From positions 124,001 to 188,000 of the forward strand of contig NZ_JASBRH010000005.1 in the NCBI RefSeq assembly GCF_029961155.1: a stretch of 64,000 nt of DNA, given 5' to 3'. Positions 43,593-50,461 of this stretch are shown here, piece after piece. The notes below the pieces were generated by a model that did no database searches, was not told where the DNA came from, and was given only the letters and a program-made list of their open reading frames with translations. Source of the DNA: Pontibacterium granulatum (GTDB lineage Bacteria; Pseudomonadota; Gammaproteobacteria; Pseudomonadales; Balneatricaceae). A program made the position numbers and the translations under genes. How positions within the stretch are numbered: position 1 is the first letter of the stretch; every line of letters begins with the position of its first letter.

Positions 43593-44615
43593 ATGACGCA
43601 ATCCACGATACGGGTTCTGTTTTTGGCGGTGCCCGAAACTGCCGGATCGTCCCTGTATGGGATGTTGGATGTGTTGTCCGCGGCGGGGAATGTCTGGCAA
43701 ACGCTGGTCCGCAGTGAGCCGCTTCCTGCACTGTTTACGAATCGGATCGCCTCGATTGATAAAGCACCGTTTACCTGCGGCCATAATATTCCAGTGATTC
43801 CCGATACCTCTATAGAGGACGACCCCGAGTGTGACATCTTGATCATTCCGGAGCTGTGGTTAGGGCCCGATGAAGACCTGCACGGGCGCTACCCGGAAAT
43901 GATGGCGTTTATCCGGCGCAAGCATGGGCAGGGCGCCTATGTATATTCTGCGTGCTCCGGTTCTCTGGTGTTGGCGGAAAGTGGTCTGCTAAAGGGACGT
44001 AGAGCCACATCCCATTGGGGGTATGAACATCTGTTCCGCACGCACTATCCCGACATCAACTTTCAGCCTGAACCGATTCTCTGTTTTGCCGATGAAACCG
44101 GTCATGTGGTGACTGCAGGCGGGACCAGTTCCTGGCATGATTTGGTGATCCACATTATCTCCCGTCATGGCAGTCCGGCCGAAGCGATGCGGATCAGCAA
44201 GGTGTACCTGCTTAAGTGGCATGATGAGGGGCAGTTACCTTATAAGCCGCTGGTAAACAAGGTGATGCATCGTGATTCTTTGGTGATTGAAGCGGAACAG
44301 TGGTTGGATGAACACTACCTGCGTCCTGATGCGATTGACGGATTGCTGAAACACCTAGGCATGGCTGAACGTACCGTTAAGCGCCGTTTCAAAACGGCGA
44401 CCGGTGAGTCGATGATCGAACGTATTCAAAACCTGCGTATCGAGAATGCCAAGAGACGGTTGGAGAGTACTTCAAACGCGATCGATGATATCTGTGCAGA
44501 TGTTGGTTATGAAGACGCCGGTTTCTTCCGGCGTCTATTTAAGCGCTTGACCGGCATATCCCCAAGCCAGTACCGCAAGATGTTTGGTCAGAAGCATTTC
44601 CAAGCAGACCTCTAA
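43593..44615 (+). CDS. GlxA family transcriptional regulator (DJ-1/PfpI + AraC HTH)
   Basis: A 340-residue regulator. The N-terminal DJ-1/PfpI-like domain (residues 1-190) includes SACSGSLVLAESGLL, with the Cys at the nucleophile-elbow position. The C-terminal AraC-type DNA-binding domain (about 230-330) has GMAERTVKRRFKTATGESM and DVGYEDAGFFRRLFKRLTG. GGAGGAGG precedes the start. It is divergent from OsmC. Family members respond to small amines, quaternary ammonium compounds and similar ligands; whether this DJ-1 domain is sensory or catalytic is unknown. Confidence 0.9.
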   Translation: MTQSTIRVLFLAVPETAGSSLYGMLDVLSAAGNVWQTLVRSEPLPALFTNRIASIDKAPFTCGHNIPVIPDTSIEDDPECDILIIPELWLGPDEDLHGRYPEMMAFIRRKHGQGAYVYSACSGSLVLAESGLLKGRRATSHWGYEHLFRTHYPDINFQPEPILCFADETGHVVTAGGTSSWHDLVIHIISRHGSPAEAMRISKVYLLKWHDEGQLPYKPLVNKVMHRDSLVIEAEQWLDEHYLRPDAIDGLLKHLGMAERTVKRRFKTATGESMIERIQNLRIENAKRRLESTSNAIDDICADVGYEDAGFFRRLFKRLTGISPSQYRKMFGQKHFQADL

Positions 44616-44631
44616 GAACGAATCAGTCCAA

Positions 44632-45291
44632 CTATGAATGTTGCCCCTGTTTCGATGCAGAACAACCGCCTGAATTCTGGCGAATGCTTTCCTTTTCCCG
44701 CAACGCCTGTGTTGTGATCTGCCATGCGGAGGAGAGGAATAAGCCTGCCATAACGCCCGCCACAATCAGATCCGGCCATGCGCTGCTGGTGGCCCAAACA
44801 CCGGACGCGGCGATCAAGACAATCAGGTTGCCGATTGCATCGTTACGGCTACAGAGCCATACGGAACGCACGTTGGCATCACCATCTTTATACTTCACCA
44901 ACAACAAAACGCTGGTTAGGTTGGCCAAAAACGCTGCAATCGCAATCGCTCCCATGGTGAAGGCTTCCGGATTGCTCATCACAAACACACGATAACCGGT
45001 GCTGCCAAACACCCAGACCGACATCAGCAGCAAACTGGTCCCTTTAAAGATCGCTGCATTGCTTCGAATGGATGCGGCTTTGCCAATCGCCCATAAGCTG
45101 ATGCCGTAACTCAGTGTATCGCCGATAAAGTCCAACGCATCGGCCTGAAGTGCCTGGGATTGGGCAATCCAGCCCGCCACCATCTCTACGCCAAACATGG
45201 CGCCGTTGATGACGATAATGAGCCAGAGTATACGTTTGTAAGCCGGATCAAGACCGGTGAACTCGGTTTTACCGCAGCAGTGCTGTGCCAT
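44632..45291 (-). CDS. short cation diffusion facilitator-type transporter
   Basis: A 219-residue, six-helix membrane protein of the CDF superfamily without the usual cytoplasmic C-terminal domain. Metal-site residues appear as DALDFIGD in helix 2 and SRNDAIGN in helix 5, i.e. Asp/Asn-rich instead of the common HxxxD. A Cys pair lies at residues 5-6 and another Cys near the C-terminus, possible metal contacts. It is divergent from a MerR regulator and carries a classical MerR-type promoter, so it is a metal-induced exporter in all likelihood. The metal is unknown. Confidence 0.85.
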   Translation of the reverse strand: MAQHCCGKTEFTGLDPAYKRILWLIIVINGAMFGVEMVAGWIAQSQALQADALDFIGDTLSYGISLWAIGKAASIRSNAAIFKGTSLLLMSVWVFGSTGYRVFVMSNPEAFTMGAIAIAAFLANLTSVLLLVKYKDGDANVRSVWLCSRNDAIGNLIVLIAASGVWATSSAWPDLIVAGVMAGLFLSSAWQITTQALREKESIRQNSGGCSASKQGQHS

Positions 45292-45329
45292 CTGAAAGCT
45301 CCTTTCTTTATTTCCTTATCGATAAAGAA

Positions 45330-45360
45330 AGCTTAAAGTCTCTAGTGACTAGAGGTTCAA
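45330..45360 (-). promoter_or_regulatory. MerR-type promoter and operator of the CDF gene
   Basis: On the minus strand: -35 TTGAAC (45360-45355), a 19-bp spacer and -10 TAAGCT (45335-45330). The spacer holds the perfect dyad CTCTAGT-C-ACTAGAG (45340-45354). A 19-bp spacer with a dyad between the boxes is the hallmark of promoters that MerR proteins activate by DNA twisting. Confidence 0.82.
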
Positions 45361-45375
45361 GTGCTGGAGGGTAAA

Positions 45376-45801
45376 ATGTCAGAGTTTTATTCAATCGGTC
45401 AATTATCAAAGCTGGCTGAATGCAAAGTGCCAACGATTCGTTGGTATGAAGACAAGGGGCTTTTGCCTGCACCTACACGTACCGAAGGCAACCAGCGACG
45501 TTATACCAAGCGCCATCTGACCACGTTACGTTTTATCCGTCATGCCCGTGCCTTGGGATTTGATCTGCCTGCGATCGAAAAACTTCAACAACTGAACGGG
45601 TGCTGCTACGGCGATCATATCGAAGCGGATCGCATTGCGCAGGAGCACCTGGATGACGTTCGTAACAAGATCGCTAAGTTAAAGGCGATGGAGGCCGAAC
45701 TCGTTGCGATGATAGAGGGCTGTGATTATGAACACAGCCATAAATGCCGGATTCTGGATGTGTTGGCCGACCACGGCTTGTGTGGAAGTGATCACCAGTA
45801 G
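45376..45801 (+). CDS. MerR family metal-responsive regulator
   Basis: A 141-residue MerR protein. The N-terminal winged helix (FYSIGQLSKLAECKVPTIRWYEDKGLLP, in two blocks, then RRYTKRHLTTLRFIRHARALGF) is followed by the dimerisation helix. The C-terminal part carries several cysteines and histidines (LNGCCYGDHI, EGCDYEHSHKCRIL, GLCGSDH), a potential metal site. The ATG at 45376 is preferred to an upstream start at 45361 because it matches the family N-terminus. It is divergent from the CDF transporter and should activate it. Confidence 0.92.
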   Translation: MSEFYSIGQLSKLAECKVPTIRWYEDKGLLPAPTRTEGNQRRYTKRHLTTLRFIRHARALGFDLPAIEKLQQLNGCCYGDHIEADRIAQEHLDDVRNKIAKLKAMEAELVAMIEGCDYEHSHKCRILDVLADHGLCGSDHQ

Positions 45802-46141
45802 TTTGACGGGTTTGTCGTTCTGACTCATCGTCCTTTCGCCGAAGTAGTGCAGATAACCGTGTTGACCCGGACAAGAGACGTAGCTTTAGCCCACGTCGCT
45901 CTAACGCGTTGTTTTCTAAGCCTACTGCCTGAAACGTACACCCCGCCAAGTTTCTTCAGATTTAGCGGTCATAATGAGTGCTGGGTAGGTATATTAGATG
46001 TTTCTGTTTGATTTGTTGTTCCTAAAACCTTTAAAAAACAAAGCTTGAGGTGTTTTTTTGTAATTGATTTGTGTTTGAATTTTCGCGCAAATACGACTAT
46101 AAACAGGTAAGGCAATAACGTCTTTTAGTGGAGCTGATGAA
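45802..46141. other. intergenic region, no gene seen
   Basis: About 340 bases between the MerR gene and the molybdopterin-fold protein gene. The right part (45990-46090) is AT-rich and promoter-like. A minus-strand frame covering part of it runs antisense into the MerR gene and is not credible. GGAG at 46130 is the ribosome-binding site of the next gene. Confidence 0.5.
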
Positions 46142-46624
46142 GTGATTTACCTCCGTGCAGTTTTTAGACCGTTTCTTTTTACACTGCTGGCATTCGTTGT
46201 AGCAGCAACGACTCAGGCGGGCGAGAAGGTCATTCTTTCGGTAATCGATGAGGGTGGCACAAAAGCGTACAGCCTGAAGGAACTGGATGGCTTTAAACAA
46301 CATGTCATTGAAACGTCCACTCCCTGGACTGAACGTCATGCATTCAGTGGCCCGCTTCTGAAAGACGTGCTGCTCAAGTCTGGTCCATATAAGGGACATA
46401 CCGTAAAAGCATATGCACTTAACGATTATGTCGTGGAAATCAATCAGGACTTGCTGGACAATTATCCGATCATTCTTGCAACGCGCAAAGACGGCAACGC
46501 AATGCGCATTCGAGACAAAGGGCCAATCTGGCTCATGTTGCCCCTGGACCAATATCCGGAGCTGGACACGCGCAGGATGCACGGCCAAATGATATGGCAG
46601 CTCAACAAGCTAGAGAGCCGATAA
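46142..46624 (+). CDS. exported oxidoreductase molybdopterin-binding-fold protein
   Basis: A 160-residue protein starting with GTG behind GGAG. It has a cleavable Sec signal (FLFTLLAFVVAATTQAGE; cleavage after TQA) and then a small domain resembling the sulfite-oxidase-type molybdopterin-binding fold: HAFSGPLLKDVLL, VKAYALNDYVVEI, PIILATRKDGNAMRIRDKG and PIWLMLPLD. I see no Cys that could ligate Mo; the mature protein appears to lack cysteine, so it is probably a non-catalytic, ligand-binding version. The next gene, a diguanylate cyclase with a periplasmic sensor loop, starts at the very next base, so the pair likely forms a sensor system. Confidence 0.75.
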   Translation: MIYLRAVFRPFLFTLLAFVVAATTQAGEKVILSVIDEGGTKAYSLKELDGFKQHVIETSTPWTERHAFSGPLLKDVLLKSGPYKGHTVKAYALNDYVVEINQDLLDNYPIILATRKDGNAMRIRDKGPIWLMLPLDQYPELDTRRMHGQMIWQLNKLESR

Positions 46625-47749
46625 TTGAGACGATTTGAAGTTCGCAAAGACTATATTCTTGTTTCCGTGACGGTCTTGGTCTTTGCGATAAGCTCCGCAT
46701 TCAGCCTGTATCAAGTCAACCGTGCATCGGTAACGTTAGCGCACGAATATCCCCTTGCCATCTGGACGATCGAACAATTTCAAAATGAACACAAGTCATT
46801 GTTACACGCCCTGGAATTGCATACCGCAGGCGTAGAGAACCGTGATGAGGTGCTTCAGGCATTCGAGATTCTTTGGAACAGGGCGACGGTTGTACTCGAC
46901 GGTTACGAGGCATCATTCGCACGAGAGTCGTTAGGTGCTCAAGAACTAGCAACGGGCGTTTTGAATGTTCTGAAACGTTACGATGCAAAGGTGCAGGCGA
47001 TTCCCGATAGTGGTGCCCCTGCTGTTTCTAGTGACGTCTTTGTGGCACTGAGTAAGTTTAAAGACCCCATTCACGAACTGAACATTCGTAACTTCCATGA
47101 TCGTGATGCGGTATATGGTTTGAGTGGTTTCTCCGAACATCTCAGGGCTGCGGGTATCGCGTTTTTTGGATTGGTGGTGAGCGGTCTGGTGTTGGTGGTG
47201 ATGCTGATCCGTCAATTCAGGGCCAGCCATCAATTGGCGCTTCACGATTCACTAACCGGGCTGGCCAACCGTCGTTATTTTATGGATCACCTTGAGCAGA
47301 TCATTCTGCGAGCGGAGCGCTACGATGAAAGCTTCGCGGTATATCTGATCGACTTGAATGAGTTTAAGCCGATCAATGACAAGTACGGCCATTTATTTGG
47401 TGATCATGTTTTGCGGGTGTTTGCACAGCGTTTATCCAATTGTGTCCGCCGCGTTGATATCGCTTCACGACTCGGTGGTGATGAATTCGCAGTCATCCAA
47501 TATCCGGTTAAAGAAGCGCGGGAGGTCCCCGCTATGTCCGATCGATTGCATGATGGCTTGGCGGGTCCAGTATCAAGCAAAAGTCTGTCAACTGACGTGA
47601 CTCACAGTATGGGTGTAGCGCTCTATCCGCTTGATGGACGTACCGCAGAAGAGCTGCTCTATGCTGCAGATATGAAGATGTATGGAGCCAAAAAAGTGCA
47701 CAAGCGGCGCTTAAAGAGTATCTGTTCGTCGCTACAGGTAGGCAACTGA
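46625..47749 (+). CDS. membrane-bound GGDEF diguanylate cyclase
   Basis: A 374-residue protein that should make cyclic di-GMP. Transmembrane helix 1 lies at residues 11-30, a helical periplasmic sensor region at about 31-175 and helix 2 at 176-195. The GGDEF domain follows (about 205-370): LTGLANRRYFMDHL, the intact active-site GGDEF at 284-288 and an inhibitory I-site R275-x-x-D278 exactly five residues before it. Translation begins with TTG directly after the upstream stop, indicating tight coupling with the exported protein encoded there. Confidence 0.92.
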   Translation: MRRFEVRKDYILVSVTVLVFAISSAFSLYQVNRASVTLAHEYPLAIWTIEQFQNEHKSLLHALELHTAGVENRDEVLQAFEILWNRATVVLDGYEASFARESLGAQELATGVLNVLKRYDAKVQAIPDSGAPAVSSDVFVALSKFKDPIHELNIRNFHDRDAVYGLSGFSEHLRAAGIAFFGLVVSGLVLVVMLIRQFRASHQLALHDSLTGLANRRYFMDHLEQIILRAERYDESFAVYLIDLNEFKPINDKYGHLFGDHVLRVFAQRLSNCVRRVDIASRLGGDEFAVIQYPVKEAREVPAMSDRLHDGLAGPVSSKSLSTDVTHSMGVALYPLDGRTAEELLYAADMKMYGAKKVHKRRLKSICSSLQVGN

Positions 47750-47811
47750 ACAATACAAATAGAAGAGGGGCATGAAAGCCCCTTTTCTGTTTTGGCACGG
47801 CAAGATCTTAC

Positions 47812-48465
47812 TTACTCAATGGGTAGATGCCCGGTCTTTACCCATATCACCGTTTCTTCCTCTACATAGGGAAAATGAGCGCTCATATGCGGACTGCGCA
47901 GCCACGTCCCGGCAGGGTATCGACCGTGTTCATCGATAAAGGTACCGGACAAAACCAGTATCTCTTCTCCACCTGCATGGCGGTGGGGTACAAAACGCTC
48001 CCCGGCGGGCCACTTCACCAGTGCTACATGCTCTGTACCGTAACTATGAAGCGGCATTACCTGCAAATTCCCCTGGCCAGGTAGCCATTCAGCATTGTTG
48101 GTATCGATACGTACTGTAGTCTGATCTTCAACGTCAAACTGATAGAGCTTTACCAGAATGGTGCAGCCCTGTTCGCTGAACGGGGCGTGTTTGCTGTTGT
48201 GGGGGTTACGAATATAGGTGCCGGCCGGATAGTCGCCATGCTCGTCAGAAAATACGCCATCCAGAACCAGGATCTCTTCACCGTAGGGATGCAGGTGGCT
48301 GGCGAACTTCGCCCCGGGGGCATAACGCACGATGCTTGTAGCATGGCCGGTTTCCGCTTCTGCACGCGCAAGCGGTTTACGTTCTACGCCCGCAGCAGGG
48401 CTGGCAACCCAGTCCAATTCGTTTGTATCGATGACCACCCGTTGTGAGAAGTCCATATTCAGCAT
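47812..48465 (-). CDS. double-cupin protein, ChrR cupin-like
   Basis: A 217-residue protein made of two tandem cupin domains of the ChrR C-terminal type. Each repeat shows the metal-binding HxH...E arrangement and the signature DEHGDYPAGTYIRNPHNSKH in the first and DEHGRYPAGTWLRSPHMSAH in the second. It lacks the zinc anti-sigma domain of ChrR, so it is not itself an anti-sigma factor. The start at 48465 follows GGGAGC. Cupins of this group are often oxygenase-like or sensory; the role is unknown. Confidence 0.85.
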   Translation of the reverse strand: MLNMDFSQRVVIDTNELDWVASPAAGVERKPLARAEAETGHATSIVRYAPGAKFASHLHPYGEEILVLDGVFSDEHGDYPAGTYIRNPHNSKHAPFSEQGCTILVKLYQFDVEDQTTVRIDTNNAEWLPGQGNLQVMPLHSYGTEHVALVKWPAGERFVPHRHAGGEEILVLSGTFIDEHGRYPAGTWLRSPHMSAHFPYVEEETVIWVKTGHLPIE

Positions 48466-48496
48466 TTTTGAGTTGCTCCCATCTACAAGCCACCAT

Positions 48497-48697
48497 TTAC
48501 AATCCTGCATCGTTAATTAGCCGGAAGCCGGTGACGCACGCCACAGCACCTGAACTGCTAATCCAGCTAATAGGGCGGAACTTATTAAACGTAGACAATA
48601 CTTCATCGATATCATTCGGGTCGATAAATGTTTCGTAGAATGGTGCTTTAAACGCCTTGTGTTGAATACAACGCCACTGCTTTGGGTGAGATGCTAA
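48497..48697 (-). pseudogene. unidentified gene fragment, about 66 codons
   Basis: The minus-strand frame between stops at 48700 and 48497 encodes a clearly protein-like stretch without a start codon at its beginning: HPKQWRCIQHKAFKAP, FYETFIDPNDIDEVLSTF, RPISWISSSGAVACVTGF. It lies 31 bases upstream of the double-cupin gene in the same orientation. I do not recognise the family. It is either a decayed gene end or a small gene using a rare start codon. The remaining part of the gap up to 48790 shows nothing else. Confidence 0.4.
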
Positions 48698-48789
48698 CTA
48701 TCGCTTATGAGCGTGAGGACTTGCGGGTAGTGATCGGCGAGGAGCAGATGGTGTAACCGGGCGCCACTGCGGCAGGAAGGAGAGAAACA

Positions 48790-48815
48790 AAAATGGCCCA
48801 ACGAGGGGCCATTTT
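48790..48815 (-). terminator. intrinsic terminator of the second DUF3461 gene
   Basis: AAAATGGCCC and GGGCCATTTT form a perfect 10-bp stem with a 6-base loop, 23 bases beyond the DUF3461 stop on the minus strand, followed by a T-rich run (TTTTTGTTT). Confidence 0.88.
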
Positions 48816-48838
48816 ATGGATGTTTTGCGAGTTAAAGA

Positions 48839-49222
48839 TCAGACGATACGGTTCAGGTCTTCGCGCAGTTCCTGCAGTTTGGCTGCCATGATCTGTTCAA
48901 GACGATCCAGCTCGTTCACCAACTGCAAACGACGGTCGTGGTTGCTGATGCTTTTGTTCAGGGCGTTCAGTTCGTTGACCGCCGCGATCAATACTGGGTC
49001 ACTGCCACCATTGTCTTTGCTCTGGCTGGCCGCTTCAGCATCAGCAGGAACGACGGTGTTGCAATCAAAGCAGAAGGTGCTGCTATCAGGCATTGCGGAA
49101 CCAGCAGGGCGTTTGAAGTACACCTTCAGTACTTCCTGGTTGTCTTGACGTGACAGCTTATAGTGACTGATTGCATTCACATCGGTCAGGCCCATTGCGC
49201 TCAGGGTGTTGAATTCTGACAT
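48839..49222 (-). CDS. DUF3461 family protein, copy 2
   Basis: A 127-residue paralogue of the protein at 18021-18416. Both share the opening (FNTLSAMGLTDVNAISHYKL here), the LKVYFKRPAGS core and a C-terminal coiled-coil-like helix (NELDRLEQIMAAKLQELRED). This copy has a Cys pair in FCFDCNTVVPAD that the other lacks, and may bind metal or be redox-active. Function is unknown. A strong terminator follows. Confidence 0.85.
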   Translation of the reverse strand: MSEFNTLSAMGLTDVNAISHYKLSRQDNQEVLKVYFKRPAGSAMPDSSTFCFDCNTVVPADAEAASQSKDNGGSDPVLIAAVNELNALNKSISNHDRRLQLVNELDRLEQIMAAKLQELREDLNRIV

Positions 49223-49480
49223 TGCTCTTTCCGTTGTTCTTATGGTTATGTGATTCGTCTCTTGCTAACACTCAAGAATAAAGCAGGGGGTTTGATTCAG
49301 TAGGGCCAGTTTGGTCGGGTGGATATAGCCAGTTTTGGTTCCAGCGGGATTTTTTTTCTGGCCCTAATGAGGAGAGGGCTCACTGCTTATAGTGAAATCA
49401 TCAGGTCGACACTTGGTTTGAAGGAGCAGACAGTATGTCGGCCGAGGTTATAAGACTATAAAAACAACGCAGGAGTCATT

Positions 49481-49753
49481 ATGGCGACTAAAACTCAAGT
49501 ACAGATCGAACTGCAGCCTGAAACCTTGGAATTGTTTGATCGTTACCACAAATACACCGGCACAACCCCTGAACTGTACATCACCGAGTTGGTTGAGAAG
49601 ACGCTCCCAACTGTTCAGGCAATGGTAGACGCAATGGATGAAGCCAGCGAAAACCCAGAGGGTGCTGATGTGATGGAGATCTTCGGTCGTAAGATGGCTG
49701 AAGCCGCTTTGCAGCAAAAGCAGGAAGCGCAGGGAACTCCGCTGACTGTATGA
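49481..49753 (+). CDS. small hypothetical protein, ribbon-helix-helix-like
   Basis: A 90-residue acidic protein. The N-terminus (TQVQIELQPETLELFDRY, then TGTTPELYITELVEKTLP) has the strand-helix-helix spacing of ribbon-helix-helix DNA-binding proteins; the rest is helical and Glu/Ala-rich. AGGAG precedes the start and a strong terminator follows, so it is a self-contained gene. There is no toxin gene next to it. The fold assignment is tentative. Confidence 0.6.
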   Translation: MATKTQVQIELQPETLELFDRYHKYTGTTPELYITELVEKTLPTVQAMVDAMDEASENPEGADVMEIFGRKMAEAALQQKQEAQGTPLTV

Positions 49754-49813
49754 GACATCATTGTCTCTCCCTGAGAGTCGTTACTTTTTCTTTGCTCTGG
49801 TAACGCGCTGTTC

Positions 49814-49843
49814 GAGCCACGCCCACACGTGGCTCTTTTTTTT
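49814..49843 (+). terminator. intrinsic terminator of the small RHH-like gene
   Basis: GAGCCAC (49814-49820) and GTGGCTC (49829-49835) form the stem, with eight T following. Confidence 0.92.
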
Positions 49844-49926
49844 GGTTGGTCATCGTGAAGCGATGCCCAACAACTCCATTCAAAAATTCCGACTTAATGT
49901 TGGGTTCCGCACAGCGAAGACCAACC
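49844..49926. repeat. GGTTGGTC/GACCAACC palindromic repeat
   Basis: Outer arms GGTTGGTC (49844-49851) and GACCAACC (49919-49926) enclose ATCG-TGAA-GCGAT-type and TTGGGTT segments. It is related to the repeat at 39119-39184 (shared GGTTGGTCATCG and CGATGCCCAAC pattern). It is a dispersed intergenic palindrome. Confidence 0.6.
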
Positions 49927-49946
49927 TATGCTTTTTTATATCTGGC

Positions 49947-50043
49947 TCCCACTACGGGTTCCCATGTTCTGCGTGGGAACCCATTGTTCACTCGCATTGC
50001 ATACAAGTCCTATGCATTCCCTCGCAGAACGTGGGAACGAGGT
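49947..50043. repeat. GTTCCCA-type palindromic repeats
   Basis: GGGTTCCCA (49956-49964) and TGGGAACCC (49974-49982) form a 9-bp stem around TGTTCTGCG. A second, weaker relative occurs at about 50018-50043 (ATTCCCTCGCAGAACG, then GTGGGAACGAG). This kind of repeat is common in gammaproteobacterial intergenic DNA. Frames through it are not genes. Confidence 0.6.
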
Positions 50044-50085
50044 AGGCAACTGTGCGTACAAAAGCTAAGAAAAGAAAGAAAAGAA

Positions 50086-50148
50086 CACTATCACGGCTTA
50101 GGAAAGCTGAGCATGAACCAGCGCATGGGTCGTACTGCCGTGATAGTG
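50086..50148. repeat. 12-bp inverted repeat in the gap before the chemoreceptor gene
   Basis: CACTATCACGGC (50086-50097) and GCCGTGATAGTG (50137-50148) are perfect inverted copies 39 bases apart. Further on, CACCCC/GGGGT within GGCCG/CGGCC (around 50202-50232) forms another stem. Their purpose is unclear. No credible gene lies between 49754 and 50461. Confidence 0.55.
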
Positions 50149-50461
50149 CATGCCAAAGCCTGGCAACGGGTTGGTGGTATTGCGTTACGAGTGAAACAAC
50201 GGCCGAACACCCCTGACGGGGTAACGGCCGGTCTTACATGTCACGATCACTATATCGGGCAAGCGTCTGACCTGTTTAGGTCCAGAGACAGGCGATACAA
50301 AGTGCCAGCGTTAAACGCCTCTTTTATATGAACTGCGCCGAAATGGTGCCAAAGTTCGATAAGTGTTGAGGCCAGTACTGTATAAAAGAGGAGTGGTCGT
50401 TGCCAGTGAACAGCAAATTGCTTAGTTTCAATTTCATGTCAGATCGACGGAGAAGAGGACT

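Noticed and set aside
46097-46588. Minus-strand frame of 163 codons
   Set aside because: It is antisense to the exported molybdopterin-fold gene, which has a signal peptide, ribosome-binding site and operon context.
47812-48465. Double-cupin protein as the ChrR anti-sigma factor of the ECF cluster
   Set aside because: It lacks the N-terminal zinc-binding anti-sigma domain and lies 15 kb from the sigma factor gene.
49846-50331. Plus-strand frame of 161 codons
   Set aside because: It runs through two palindromic repeat families; the typical nonsense peptide (HVLRGNP..., FPRRTWERG) is a known artefact of such repeats.
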